Below, one piece after another: positions 27,841 to 37,192 of a stretch of 61,583 bases of DNA. The notes beneath the pieces were generated by a model, which worked only from the letters and a program-made list of their open reading frames with translations, had not been told where the DNA came from and did not search any database. The translations under genes were made by a program, and so were the position numbers. This DNA comes from Occallatibacter sp. (GTDB lineage Bacteria > Acidobacteriota > Terriglobia > Terriglobales > Acidobacteriaceae), in NCBI GenBank assembly GCA_017883405.1, contig JADGNO010000031.1:1-61583 (forward strand). Reading direction: 5' to 3'. How positions within the stretch are numbered: position 1 is the first letter of the stretch; every line of letters starts with the position of its first letter.

Positions 27841-30800
27841 ATGAGTGATGCACTTTACATAGGCGATCTGGAGCAGGGACTCGATCAGGCACAGGTCAAA
27901 CACCTTCGCGATGCAGCTGAAGTGGCTGCGTCGTGGACCGTGGTGCCGCGCCCGAAGACGAAGGGCAGCTTTCTCATTCGTGCAGAGGAAACTCGTAGCC
28001 GGCTGCAGCAACTGGATGAATTTATTACCGCGACGTCATCAATCTATTCGGGAAATGATCCGCGGATGAGCGGGTGCCGCGCCGCAATGCAGGACTTGCG
28101 CACGAATCTTCGTCTGCTTGGGGCGGCTGCTGCGGGGGTCTTGGATCGACCCCGTGCCGTGGAACGGCTGCCGCGCGTAGTTCTTGCCGGCTCACAAGAT
28201 CAACCCAGGATTGCGGCCGCGGCATTTGAATACCTTCGAGCGGTGGACGGCGACTTTTGTGAAGCAACATTTCGAATCTTCATACTTGCCGTTCAAACAT
28301 ATGACCCGCTTACGCTTGAGGAGTTGTGGGATCTTGGGTCCTTCCTCAGGTTCGCATTGCTGGAATCAATTCTGGACGATGCGCGCGATCTTCGTCGAGC
28401 ACCTGAAATTACTTCCTTTGACGCGTTCGACTTGCGGTTGAAGAGTCTGAGGACTCTAAGCCATGTCGACTGGGAATTCCTCATCGAGCCACTGATCATC
28501 TTCGACTCACTTCTGCGTCAAGATCCAGCAGGTGCGTATGGGCTAATGGACTTTGAAAGCCGCGAACTCTACCGCAGGCGAATTGCGCAAATCGCGCGGC
28601 ATGCCGATTGCACGGAAATACAAGTTGCCCAAACTGCCATTGACCTTGCACGCCAGGGCGCGCAACGGAGTACCGGCGATCCGCGCGTTCAAAAGCGGAT
28701 GGTACACGTGGGCTATTATCTTGTTGACAAGGGCTTTCGTCAGCTCGCAACTCGGGTTGGATATCATCCTCCTGTGTCCTGGCGAATCAGGCAGTTCGTC
28801 GCTGATCATCCGGACGATTTCTATATCACCGGTATCCAGATCCTTACAATCTTTCTAATCGCGGCGGTCTTGTTCCCTGTTCTCCAGTCGATATCTAGCA
28901 TCGCGGCATTTGGGTTCACATTGGTCGTGCTCTTCTTTCCGGCAATGCAGGTTGCCGTAGATCTGGTGAATAACGCAGTAACCTCTTACTTCGATCCGGC
29001 ATTGTTGCCGAAACTCGATTTCAGTAAAAAGATTCCCCTTTCATGCGCGACACTAGTGGCCGTTCCCACGCTGCTTTTGAATGAGAAACAGGTTCATGAC
29101 CTTGTTCATGAAATGGAGGTTCGCTACGTTGCGAATCGAGATCCCAATCTTCATTTTGCATTGGTCACAGATTTACCTGACTCCGTGAGCAAGCCAAATG
29201 AAAACGACGGCCATCTGCTCGTCGAACTAGTGATCAAACTGGTAACTGATTTGAACGCGAGATATCGATCGCAAAAAAGCGGTGCGCTGATGGTTCTCCA
29301 TCGCCACCGCATCTTCAATACAAGACAGGGAGTATGGATGGGTTGGGAACGCAAGCGGGGCAAGCTGCTTGACCTGAACAAGTTGCTCGTAGGCGAGCTT
29401 GATGCCTTCCCCATCAAGGCGGGCGGTTTGGACGCATTGCGCGGAGTTAAATACATTTTGACTCTTGATTCAGATACTCAGCTACCTCGTGGCAGTGCTG
29501 CGAAGATGGTGGGCGCAATCGCTCATCCTCTGAATCAGGCCGTCATAGATCCCAAGTCCCGAGTTGTTGTAGAAGGTTACGGAATATTGCAGCCGAGAAT
29601 TGGAGTTACAGTCAGCTCGGCCGTGCGTTCGCGATTCGCTTCAATCTATTCCGGTCAAAGCGGCGTCGACATCTATACGCATGCAACGTCGGATGCATAT
29701 CAGGACTTGTTCGGGGAAGGCATCTTTACCGGAAAGGGGATTTATGAAGTCGAGGTGCTTCATGCCGTCCTCGATCGCAGATTCCCCCGCAATTCGCTGT
29801 TGAGTCACGATCTGATCGAAGGGTCCTATGCACGCGTGGGGCTCGTCACCGATATCGAACTTATCGACGATTATCCCTCGCACTATAGTGCATTCAGCAG
29901 GCGTCACCATCGCTGGGTGCGAGGTGACTGGCAAATCGCGCAATGGATCTTCTCTCGTGTTCCGGACGAGTCAGGAAAATGGGTCCAGAATCCAATTTCC
30001 GATATTTCACGATGGAAGATTTTCGACAATTTACGCCGCTCCCTCGTTGATCCGTTCCTCTTGCTATTGTTTGTAGCGGGATGGCTGGGACTCCCAGGCG
30101 GCCCACTATACTGGACCATCGTCCCTTTGCTGCTGCTGTTTTTCCCAACGATTATTGAACTGGGAATAAAGCTCGTTCGGTCCCTTTCCGTCTTCCAGAT
30201 AAGGCGCATTGGCAATGCGGTGTTTAGTTCTGGAAACTCTGCTCGTCTGGCCCTTTTGCACCTGGTGTTTCTCGGCCAGCAGGCATGTTTAACCTTCGAC
30301 GCGATTTTTCGTTCGCTCATTCGTTCGTTCATCACTGGCGAACGGCTGCTTGAGTGGGAAACGGCAGCCCAGGCTGAATCGCGCACGGCAGGACGTGTAG
30401 GCATTGATCGATACCTATTCATTACACCATTTCTTTCGGCAGGAATCGCCCTCCTTATCTGGTTCTTCGCTGCGCGTAAATATGCCATCTTCTGCGCGGC
30501 TCCGATACTTGTTTTATGGGCCGTCGCCAATCCTGTATCGGTCTGGCTGGATCGCCCTCCGCGAGAACGCCCTAAGCTGAGAGCCGCCGATATTGATTTT
30601 CTACTTGTGCATGCATTGCGCATCTGGCGATATTTTTGTGAGTATGGTGGCGCGCACAATAACTACCTTGTCCCGGATAACGTGGAGGAAGACGGCTTCA
30701 GGGAGGCGCACAGAATTTCGCCAACGAACATCGGTCTTTTATTGAATGCGCGCCAAGCTGCTTGCGAATTAGGTTTCCTCACTGTCCCCGAGTTCGCCAC

Positions 30801-32352
30801 GCTCACGAGCCACACACTTGCCACCGTCGATCGCCTTGAGAAGTATCGCGGGCATTTACATAACTGGTATGACACCCATACTCTCCGAGCCCTTACCGGG
30901 TTCGACAACGCTGCCTTCATATCTACCGTTGACAGCGGCAATTTCGTAGCATCGTTATATACGCTTCGTTCCGGCGCGCGCGATTTGATCAAGAAGCCGC
31001 TACTCCAGACGAAGACGTTTGTTGGGCTGCGCACGCATTGGCACACGATTCGAAATGAGTGCAAGCTGCCGATGGCACTAGCCGAACTTCCTGTACCAAA
31101 AGCCTCCGCACCGCCGGAAGAATGGTTGGAATGGTTACCTTCCGCTCAATCGGTAATCGCAGCGGCAATCACCACCTCGTTCGATGAGCCTTACAAGGTG
31201 TGGTGGCTCGAAGAGACATTGAGGCGCACGGAGGCAATTGGCTCTATTGCTCGGGATTATCTTCCCTGGACATTGCCGGAATTTAAGCCCCTGGTTGACC
31301 TTTCACAACTGAAGTTGGGACAAAAGGCTTGTGAGCTATCCCTTGAGCAAGCGATTGCCTTTGCTGAGTCACTTCAGATCAACCTGATTAATATCGCCAC
31401 CGCGTTAGGTGACAGATCGGATCTTCTGGAGTTGCGCGAACGCCTGAGCTCATCTATCGCATCCGCTAAAGCCAATTTGCTCAGGCTTTCTGCAAACCTT
31501 CTTGCCATAGGCGATGAGTCGCAGCGCCTAGCGGAAACGACGGATTTTTCGTTTCTCGTAGATCACAAGACGGAGATTCTCTCGATCGGATGCGACGCAC
31601 GAAAAGGGGAGATCTTGCCCAGTCACTACGATCTGTTGGCTTCCGAAGCGCGAGTTGCAGCTTTCCTCGCAATCGCACGAGGCGATCTTCCGCAGGAAAG
31701 CTGGTTCAAACTATCCCGCGATCACGCATCGGCTTACGGCGACTTCGCACTCATCTCCTGGACTGGCACGATGTTCGAGTATTTGATGCCTGCATTGTGG
31801 ATGAGAAGTTACCCTGACACGCTCCTCGCGCGTACTTTGGATGCGGTTGTCCGCATTCAGAGAGCGTTTGCGCAGACGAAGGGCCTACCGTGGGGAGTCT
31901 CTGAGTCGGGGCATTCTGAGCGGGATGATTCCGGAAACTATGGCTATTACGCTTTTGGTGTGCCCGATGTAGCGGTCTCTGCTGAAGCGACGGCAGGGCC
32001 AGTCATTTCCCCCTATTCCACATTCCTCACCTTGAGTATTGCGCCAGAAGAAGCCTTAAGTAATTTACGCGGAATGATCTCGGCTAATTGGTTAGGGCCC
32101 TACGGGCTATATGACGCTATCGATTTCAGGCGGTCAAATGCCAGGCCCGAGGTCATTCGCGAGTGGATGGCTCATCACCAGGCAATGTCGCTCCTGGCGA
32201 TTGTGAATTTGCTCTGTGACAGTGTGGTTCAACGGTGGTTCCACGACAACGCGATTGTCCAATCGGTGGAACGACTTCTGCACGAGGCTCCAAGGAGTCT
32301 GGAGGATCTAAAGGCCAGCGCTATCGAATCGAAGGGGAAAAGAAACAATTAA
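27841..32352 (+). CDS. Cyclic beta-1,2-glucan synthase (NdvB)-like protein lacking the GH94 half
   Basis: This 1503-residue inner-membrane protein is homologous in plan to the first half of NdvB/CgsA. Residues 1-310 are the soluble N-terminal region and the first TM cluster lies at about 321-380. The GT84 glycosyltransferase has LDSDTQLPRG with its DxD (542-551), SHDLIEG (655-661) and HHRWVRGDWQ (689-698). More TMs lie at about 733-780 and 860-905. A PF10091 glycoamylase domain (about 925-1490) carries VSESGHSERD and WMAHHQAMSLLAIVNLL. Complete NdvB proteins (about 2800 residues) continue into a GH94 phosphorylase domain that sets chain length. Here the frame ends at TAA 32350-32352, and no GH94 remnant is visible downstream. 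It could be a natural short form making another polymer. Confidence 0.88.
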   Translation: MSDALYIGDLEQGLDQAQVKHLRDAAEVAASWTVVPRPKTKGSFLIRAEETRSRLQQLDEFITATSSIYSGNDPRMSGCRAAMQDLRTNLRLLGAAAAGVLDRPRAVERLPRVVLAGSQDQPRIAAAAFEYLRAVDGDFCEATFRIFILAVQTYDPLTLEELWDLGSFLRFALLESILDDARDLRRAPEITSFDAFDLRLKSLRTLSHVDWEFLIEPLIIFDSLLRQDPAGAYGLMDFESRELYRRRIAQIARHADCTEIQVAQTAIDLARQGAQRSTGDPRVQKRMVHVGYYLVDKGFRQLATRVGYHPPVSWRIRQFVADHPDDFYITGIQILTIFLIAAVLFPVLQSISSIAAFGFTLVVLFFPAMQVAVDLVNNAVTSYFDPALLPKLDFSKKIPLSCATLVAVPTLLLNEKQVHDLVHEMEVRYVANRDPNLHFALVTDLPDSVSKPNENDGHLLVELVIKLVTDLNARYRSQKSGALMVLHRHRIFNTRQGVWMGWERKRGKLLDLNKLLVGELDAFPIKAGGLDALRGVKYILTLDSDTQLPRGSAAKMVGAIAHPLNQAVIDPKSRVVVEGYGILQPRIGVTVSSAVRSRFASIYSGQSGVDIYTHATSDAYQDLFGEGIFTGKGIYEVEVLHAVLDRRFPRNSLLSHDLIEGSYARVGLVTDIELIDDYPSHYSAFSRRHHRWVRGDWQIAQWIFSRVPDESGKWVQNPISDISRWKIFDNLRRSLVDPFLLLLFVAGWLGLPGGPLYWTIVPLLLLFFPTIIELGIKLVRSLSVFQIRRIGNAVFSSGNSARLALLHLVFLGQQACLTFDAIFRSLIRSFITGERLLEWETAAQAESRTAGRVGIDRYLFITPFLSAGIALLIWFFAARKYAIFCAAPILVLWAVANPVSVWLDRPPRERPKLRAADIDFLLVHALRIWRYFCEYGGAHNNYLVPDNVEEDGFREAHRISPTNIGLLLNARQAACELGFLTVPEFATLTSHTLATVDRLEKYRGHLHNWYDTHTLRALTGFDNAAFISTVDSGNFVASLYTLRSGARDLIKKPLLQTKTFVGLRTHWHTIRNECKLPMALAELPVPKASAPPEEWLEWLPSAQSVIAAAITTSFDEPYKVWWLEETLRRTEAIGSIARDYLPWTLPEFKPLVDLSQLKLGQKACELSLEQAIAFAESLQINLINIATALGDRSDLLELRERLSSSIASAKANLLRLSANLLAIGDESQRLAETTDFSFLVDHKTEILSIGCDARKGEILPSHYDLLASEARVAAFLAIARGDLPQESWFKLSRDHASAYGDFALISWTGTMFEYLMPALWMRSYPDTLLARTLDAVVRIQRAFAQTKGLPWGVSESGHSERDDSGNYGYYAFGVPDVAVSAEATAGPVISPYSTFLTLSIAPEEALSNLRGMISANWLGPYGLYDAIDFRRSNARPEVIREWMAHHQAMSLLAIVNLLCDSVVQRWFHDNAIVQSVERLLHEAPRSLEDLKASAIESKGKRNN

Positions 32353-32488
32353 CATTCGATGACGAAGAGTTATTAGCTGCAATCGGCCTTTGCAGCCTCT
32401 TGCTATCTGGACATAGAAATCGATTGCTATATTCAAGGGCTAATTTATGCTTGAAAGAATAGGTGCAAAATAGCCATCGCAAGTAACT

Positions 32489-32782
32489 AACGGAGGAGTG
32501 TGGCTCGAGCAGGCGGTGGCCGAGCGGGTCTTGGAATAAGTCTTGAGCAAACGCAAAAATCCGGATCCTGAAGAAACCAAAGTTGCCTCGCTTACTGCTC
32601 GCGAACGCGGAGTCGTGGAACTAGTGTGCGAAGGGCTGCGCAACAAAGAGATTGCAGATCGTTTCCATATCAGCGGAGCCACAGTCTCTCACCACCTCAC
32701 ATCTATATTTCGCAAGCTCGGAGTGGAAGATCGAACCTCGCTGGTGATCTACGCAGCAAAGCGTCGCATGGTGACCTTCTAG
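32489..32782 (+). pseudogene. Remnant of a NarL-type response regulator, HTH domain intact
   Basis: From TTG 32543 a clean LuxR/NarL-type helix-turn-helix of 79 residues is encoded (SLTARERGVVELVCEGLRNK...). Upstream, in the same frame, bases 32489-32536 read NGGVWLEQAVAERVLE, followed by TAA (32537-32539). This is the linker that normally joins the receiver domain to such an HTH (compare GEVWLDRS...VL.ELS in many family members). The receiver domain is absent. So this is a truncated regulator with one nonsense codon in the linker. The HTH could still be produced from the GTG at 32498 or the TTG. A GGAGGA precedes the GTG, but the resulting 13-codon ORF ends at the TAA. Confidence 0.7.
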
Positions 32783-32864
32783 CAATCTGCAATCATTTTG
32801 ATGAATTCCCTCTCACCTTGAGAGCTTTGTTGTCGCTTAAGAGTTCCATGAGGCACGACTATGT

Positions 32865-32933
32865 CGTCAACGCAAGATCGTGCTTAGATCCTCACTCGTC
32901 ACGATCGTAGGTTAGCATGATCTTGCGTTGACG
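32865..32933. repeat. 20-bp inverted repeat between convergent genes
   Basis: CGTCAACGCAAGATCGTGCT (32865-32884) is followed by its reverse complement with one G/T mismatch at 32914-32933, spaced by 29 bases. The RNA form would be a long stem on either strand. It lies between the regulator remnant and the end of the debranching-enzyme gene. A bidirectional terminator or the two ends of a small decayed mobile element would both fit; no target-site duplication was found. Confidence 0.75.
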
Positions 32934-33013
32934 GGCGGCCAGAGACATCGGGAGCGCGCAGAGTGGCGTCGCCGGCAACGGATCTGCGCGGTGAGGCTGC
33001 GATTACCGCATCT

Positions 33014-35200
33014 TCACCGCAAAATCACTACTTCCACGTTGCCAGTTCTCCGCCGGATATTCACGTCGACGCCTTCTCCTTGGCGCTCGAAGGATAAGTC
33101 AAGGCTTGCATCGCCGAGGCGTAGATTCGACACGTTTACGTGATTAAGCGCTTCGGGCAAAGCTGAATAATGCAGATAGATGCGATGCTCCAGCGCTCGT
33201 ACTTCCAGCCCGAGACATGCTTGCAGCACCATAAAAGCTGCACCGGCCGCCCAAGCCTGTGGGGCGCATGCCACTGGATAAAGTGTTGGCCCCTTGCCAT
33301 GCCGGCGCGCGAAACCACAGATCAATTCAGGGAGCCTGTGCTGAATTACTTCGGAAGAAAGGTCTAGTAGTCCGGAGAGGATTCGTAGCGGGAGTTCCTT
33401 GTCTCGCTTGCGCAATGCACCCCACGCAATAATGGCATTATCATGGGGCCAGATCGAGCCATTGTGGTAGGACATCGGGTTGTATCGTTTCTCCCCGGCC
33501 ACGATCGTGCGAATACCCCAACCGGAATAGGAGGCCGGCGAAAGCAGTTCTTTACTGATGGAGCGATGCTGCAAGTCAGAAGCGATTCCCGAGAACAGGC
33601 AGTGCCCTGCATTGGAGCTGCGAACCCGGCATTGGTTCTTTTCACCATCCAGCGCCAAAACGAAAAGTGATAACTCGTCTGACCAGAACTTTGAGCTGAA
33701 ATTCGCGCGTAACTCAGAGGCCTCTATTGACAAACGATCGGCTAGAGCCAAGTCGCCCATCTCCTTGGCTAACTCAGACATTCCAGATTTCGCGGCATAG
33801 ACATACGATTGCACTTCGCACAGTGCAATTGGGGCGCGCGCCAACGTCCCGTCACTGTGAAAAACGGAATCGCTAGAATCCTTCCAACCTTGCTGCACCA
33901 ACCCAGTCTCAGCTCGGCGTGCGTACTCAACAAAGCCGTCACCGTCACGGTCTCCATAATGATTAATCCAATCAAGTGCCGCCAGGAGATTTGGCCAGAT
34001 GGTTCGAATGAACTCAGTATCCGCCGTGCGATCGTAGTAAGCGGCGGCAAGCACGATGAAGAGCGGCGTTGCGTCGATCGTGCCGTAGTAGTGGCCGAAT
34101 GGGACTTCTTTTAGGTTCGCCATTTCGCCCAATCGCATCTCGTGCAAAATCTTCCCAGGTTCCGCATCCGATTCGGCATCCACGGTTGTTGCCTGCGTCG
34201 ACGCAAGGTAACAAAGTACCCCGCGCGCGATATCCGGCACAAGCCACAGCAATTCCAACGCGGTGATGATTCCGTCCCGGCCAAACACTGTGCTGAACCA
34301 CGGAATCCCCGCATACGGATAAACACCAAACGGTGTAGCTGTAACCATCATGGCAAGATCTGATTGCGACCTTCGAATCCAGTTATTCACCCGTTCGTTC
34401 GAGGCTGTAACTTCGACTGCGGCCAGCGGTCCGCTGCTGCGTTGCCCACTCAGTTGCTGAAGGGCGTCGTCGTAAGTCAAGACATTGCCGCCTATGTTGT
34501 TATTGGTACATTCAATCGATAACGTAAAACTCTTCTCCTGCTGCTGTTCAAGCCGCATTGGAACGACGAGCGAGCCGTCCATTGCGCGCGCCAAACTTGT
34601 ACTGCAACGCAGGCAAGTGGACCGCTCAATCTGGTCGAGGCCTTCGTATTCCAAGAGAGCGGTCGCACCATCAACTTTCGTAGGAAGAATTGTGCCGCGC
34701 CGAGGGCGTTTCTGGCCGCGCACTTCGAAAATATCGCAAAAATCTGATCCAAATAGAATTCCCAACTCAATGTCGACTGCTTTTTCACCAAAATTGTGAA
34801 TGGTAATTCGCTCGTAGCACACAGCCTGAGCTAAGAACTTTGTGCGGTAAATGTGCAGCGTACCTCGCGGCAGTAATTCGCCCGAAGGAAGCGTAATGTC
34901 CGGGTTGGTAAGGTCAACTGCAAATAGGATATTGTCTTCTCGAATAGTCGAACTGAGAAGAAGAGGACGAACTCCGCAAACATCGAGTTCCAGGCGCGAG
35001 AGATGGCGGGTCTCTTTGTGAAACATCCCCTGTTGACCAAACCCTACCGGCTGAATGTCGCCGCTTCTATCGAAGACCGCAAACGTATCCCCGGCAAGCA
35101 GCACTCGCGTTCGGTCATCTGCCAGGGATGACGAAGCGCGTATATAAAACTGCTGATTGACCTCAATGACATCCCTGTTCTGATCCTTGATCGAGGACAT
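33014..35200 (-). CDS. Amylo-alpha-1,6-glucosidase / glycogen debranching-type enzyme
   Basis: This 728-residue protein has no signal peptide. Residues about 20-235 match the GDE_N_bis domain (VLLAGDTFAVFDRSGDIQP, FHKETRHLSRLEL). Residues about 265-690 are an (alpha/alpha)6 catalytic domain with AGIPWFSTVFGRDGIITALELLW, TIDATPLFIVLAAAYYDRT and PMSYHNGSIWPHDNAIIAWG. Family members hydrolyse alpha-1,6 branches, but many of this type are uncharacterised, so a role in a compatible-solute or surface-glycan pathway is possible. Its ATG at 35200 lies inside the end of the GT4 gene (38-base overlap), and no later Met occurs until residue 59, so the overlap looks genuine. Confidence 0.9.
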   Translation of the reverse strand: MSSIKDQNRDVIEVNQQFYIRASSSLADDRTRVLLAGDTFAVFDRSGDIQPVGFGQQGMFHKETRHLSRLELDVCGVRPLLLSSTIREDNILFAVDLTNPDITLPSGELLPRGTLHIYRTKFLAQAVCYERITIHNFGEKAVDIELGILFGSDFCDIFEVRGQKRPRRGTILPTKVDGATALLEYEGLDQIERSTCLRCSTSLARAMDGSLVVPMRLEQQQEKSFTLSIECTNNNIGGNVLTYDDALQQLSGQRSSGPLAAVEVTASNERVNNWIRRSQSDLAMMVTATPFGVYPYAGIPWFSTVFGRDGIITALELLWLVPDIARGVLCYLASTQATTVDAESDAEPGKILHEMRLGEMANLKEVPFGHYYGTIDATPLFIVLAAAYYDRTADTEFIRTIWPNLLAALDWINHYGDRDGDGFVEYARRAETGLVQQGWKDSSDSVFHSDGTLARAPIALCEVQSYVYAAKSGMSELAKEMGDLALADRLSIEASELRANFSSKFWSDELSLFVLALDGEKNQCRVRSSNAGHCLFSGIASDLQHRSISKELLSPASYSGWGIRTIVAGEKRYNPMSYHNGSIWPHDNAIIAWGALRKRDKELPLRILSGLLDLSSEVIQHRLPELICGFARRHGKGPTLYPVACAPQAWAAGAAFMVLQACLGLEVRALEHRIYLHYSALPEALNHVNVSNLRLGDASLDLSFERQGEGVDVNIRRRTGNVEVVILR

Positions 35201-36290
35201 CCGACAATAACTCTCCTGAGTATTGGTTGAGTAGATGGTTATTTGTTTGTACTGGAGTGTTGCGAAGCCGAGCTATACGTTCGTAGATACGTTCGTAGTC
35301 GCGACACATCCTTCCAGCACTGAATCGATGTAGAAACTGAGTCCGGCAGACCGATCGGTCGATAAGATCCAGATTGTTCGCCGCATCAACTGCCTCGGCA
35401 ATATTGTTAACAACGTATCCAGTAACTCCGTCTTCGATAACTTCACCTACTGAGCCGCCACGAAATGCAATTACCGGTGTGCCACAGGCCATAGCTTCAA
35501 TCATGACGAGGCCGAAAGGTTCTGGCCAATCAATTGGGAAAAGCAACGCACGTGCATTTCCCAGGAAGTCCCCTTTCTCCTGCTCTCCTATTTCGCCAAT
35601 GAAGTCAATATTCGTTCCTCGCATCAAGGGGCAAATCTCTGATTCGAAATAAGCCTTGTCAGCTTCATCTACTTTCGCCGCGATGCGTAAAGGGATGCCG
35701 ACACGCTGCGAGATTTCTATCGCACGATCAAGTCTTTTTTCCGGTGAGATGCGCCCAAGAAACGCGAGGTAGCCCCCGTTACCATCTCCCTGCCGGTACA
35801 AGTCCTCCGGTAGGCCATGCTGTACGGTTCCAACCCATCCTGCCCATGAAAGCGGGCTCCGCTGGGCGTGTGAAATCGACATCAGATGCATGTCGCGAAA
35901 CTCGCTAAAGATTGGCGCTAGATCAGGAATATCAAGGCGACCGTGAAGCGTGGTCACGGCTGGAATGTTGAAGTGCCTGATTTGCGAGAAAGGTAAATAG
36001 TCAAGGTGGAAATGGACAACGTCGAACTCATCGAGTTCTCGAGTTAGCTGCTCCAGGAGAAGTACGTGATGCGCAAGTGGATCCACGAGTTTGCCACGAT
36101 GCAAACGCAATGCGCGGTCGCACATCGGGCGAAGCCTCGCTGATGTCTTCGAGTCACCACTGGCAAAGAGAGTTACGTCGTGCCCTCGGTGAACCAGCTC
36201 CTCCGTAAGATAAGAAACGATCCGCTCAGTTCCGCCATATAGCTTCGGCGGCACACTCTCGTGCAATGGCGCTACTTGCGCAATCCTCAT
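35163..36290 (-). CDS. Glycosyltransferase family 4 (GT-B) protein
   Basis: This 375-residue retaining GT-B glycosyltransferase starts with MRIAQVAPLHESVPPKLYGGTERIVSYL (the glycine-rich acceptor loop) and has YLAFLGRISPEKRLDRAIEI (about 190). The donor-binding signature is EPFGLVMIEAMACGTPVIAFRGGSVGEVIEDG (about 270-300), with the E-x7-E motif. The sugar and acceptor cannot be told. It is co-directional with, and overlaps, the debranching enzyme by 38 bases, indicating translational coupling; the same pair occurs in other bacteria. A GC hairpin (CCCCC...GGGGG, about 36310-36325) lies in its leader. Confidence 0.9.
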   Translation of the reverse strand: MRIAQVAPLHESVPPKLYGGTERIVSYLTEELVHRGHDVTLFASGDSKTSARLRPMCDRALRLHRGKLVDPLAHHVLLLEQLTRELDEFDVVHFHLDYLPFSQIRHFNIPAVTTLHGRLDIPDLAPIFSEFRDMHLMSISHAQRSPLSWAGWVGTVQHGLPEDLYRQGDGNGGYLAFLGRISPEKRLDRAIEISQRVGIPLRIAAKVDEADKAYFESEICPLMRGTNIDFIGEIGEQEKGDFLGNARALLFPIDWPEPFGLVMIEAMACGTPVIAFRGGSVGEVIEDGVTGYVVNNIAEAVDAANNLDLIDRSVCRTQFLHRFSAGRMCRDYERIYERIARLRNTPVQTNNHLLNQYSGELLSDVLDQGSEQGCH

Positions 36291-36892
36291 CGGGCCCCCC
36301 GGAAACAGACACCCCCAATCCGGGGGATCATCTATTTAGATGCGCAATATATTCCGCACAATTAGGGAGGTGAGCGCCACTGGAAGATATGGAAGATCTC
36401 TTTCCCGGAAGTTGCAAAGGAATAGGGAGTTACCTACCTCCAACCTAAAGTAGATATGTGATCGGCTCTGCATTCCTATGCCCGGTCGAGGCTAGTTGGC
36501 AAAAAAAGGCGGTCAACCAACCTGTGCAGCCTTGGCAATCCCTATCGAAGGTTCAGATCCAAAGAAGACACAGGCTACCGGAGCAAATTGCCAAGGCTGC
36601 GCGGGAACACCAAGTAGGCTAGGCCCAGGAGCATCGGGCTCAGGACCTTTCCAAGGATGAACACCTGTTTCCTTCTTTCGTTTTAGATCATGGATCCATG
36701 TTTGTCCTTTGGTCACGGAAAGCGAACGCTCGGGGATTGGGCAATTTGCCGAACGAAAGAGCGCCTAAGCCAGTTTGGCTTCTAGATACCCAACTTGCTG
36801 GCGGCGCGTTATCCGCTCAGTCCAATCAATGTAAAGTAGAAATCAAAGCGTCACATATAACTTCCGGAAAGACGGGAGTGGAGTCGTTCGCA
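36291..36892. other. Long gap between divergent glycan operons, with inverted repeat
   Basis: About 600 bp between the GT4 gene (minus) and the carrier-protein gene (plus) hold no convincing CDS. A perfect 14-bp inverted repeat GCAGCCTTGGCAAT (36526-36539) / ATTGCCAAGGCTGC (36587-36600) lies in the middle. It is flanked by a run of seven A's within GTTGGC...GGTCAACCAAC (36494-36522), which can itself fold. This is likely a regulatory or small-RNA region shared by the two divergent operons. No canonical promoter pair was assigned. Confidence 0.5.
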
Positions 36893-37132
36893 ATGGATGA
36901 ACCGCAAATCTACGCTCAATTGGCCAAGTTATTTGAAGATGTGTTCGACGATGATTCGATAAGTGTGACGCCTGAACTGTCCGCCAAGGATGTGGACGGC
37001 TGGGACAGCCTGACGCATATCCGGCTGTTACTTTCGATCGAAAAGGCATTCAAAATCAAGTTCACAACCTCTGAGATTGGCAGCCTTAAAAACGTAGGAG
37101 ATCTTGTAGCCCTTATTAAGGAGCGGGCTTAG
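36893..37132 (+). CDS. Acyl carrier protein
   Basis: This 79-residue acidic carrier protein has the phosphopantetheine attachment Ser39 in GWDSLTHIRLL (DSL motif). The start is ATG 36893; an in-frame ATG at 36698 adds 65 residues with no carrier-protein character. A GGAGTGGAG stretch supplies the ribosome-binding site. It is the first gene of ACP-FkbH-SGNH-MBOAT, with 60 bases to the FkbH gene. By context its cargo is not a fatty acid but whatever FkbH loads. Compare DltC, the carrier for D-alanine in Gram-positive teichoic-acid D-alanylation. Confidence 0.92.
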   Translation: MDEPQIYAQLAKLFEDVFDDDSISVTPELSAKDVDGWDSLTHIRLLLSIEKAFKIKFTTSEIGSLKNVGDLVALIKERA

Positions 37133-37192
37133 AGGAGTCTCTCTGGAAACGGCACTATCATTGCGTGAAGAAGCAGAGATGACAGCTACTCA

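Noticed and set aside
32500-32545. GGTGGCCGAGCGG string considered as the start of a tRNA-Ser/Leu
   Set aside because: No T-arm, anticodon arm or acceptor partner follows. It is the linker of the response-regulator remnant.
32865-32933. Inverted repeat considered as an integron attC site
   Set aside because: The core sites RYYYAAC / GTTRRRY are not matched and no integrase is present.
36513-36716. 67-codon minus-strand ORF in the 600-bp gap
   Set aside because: No start signal and no protein-like pattern; it overlaps the inverted repeat.
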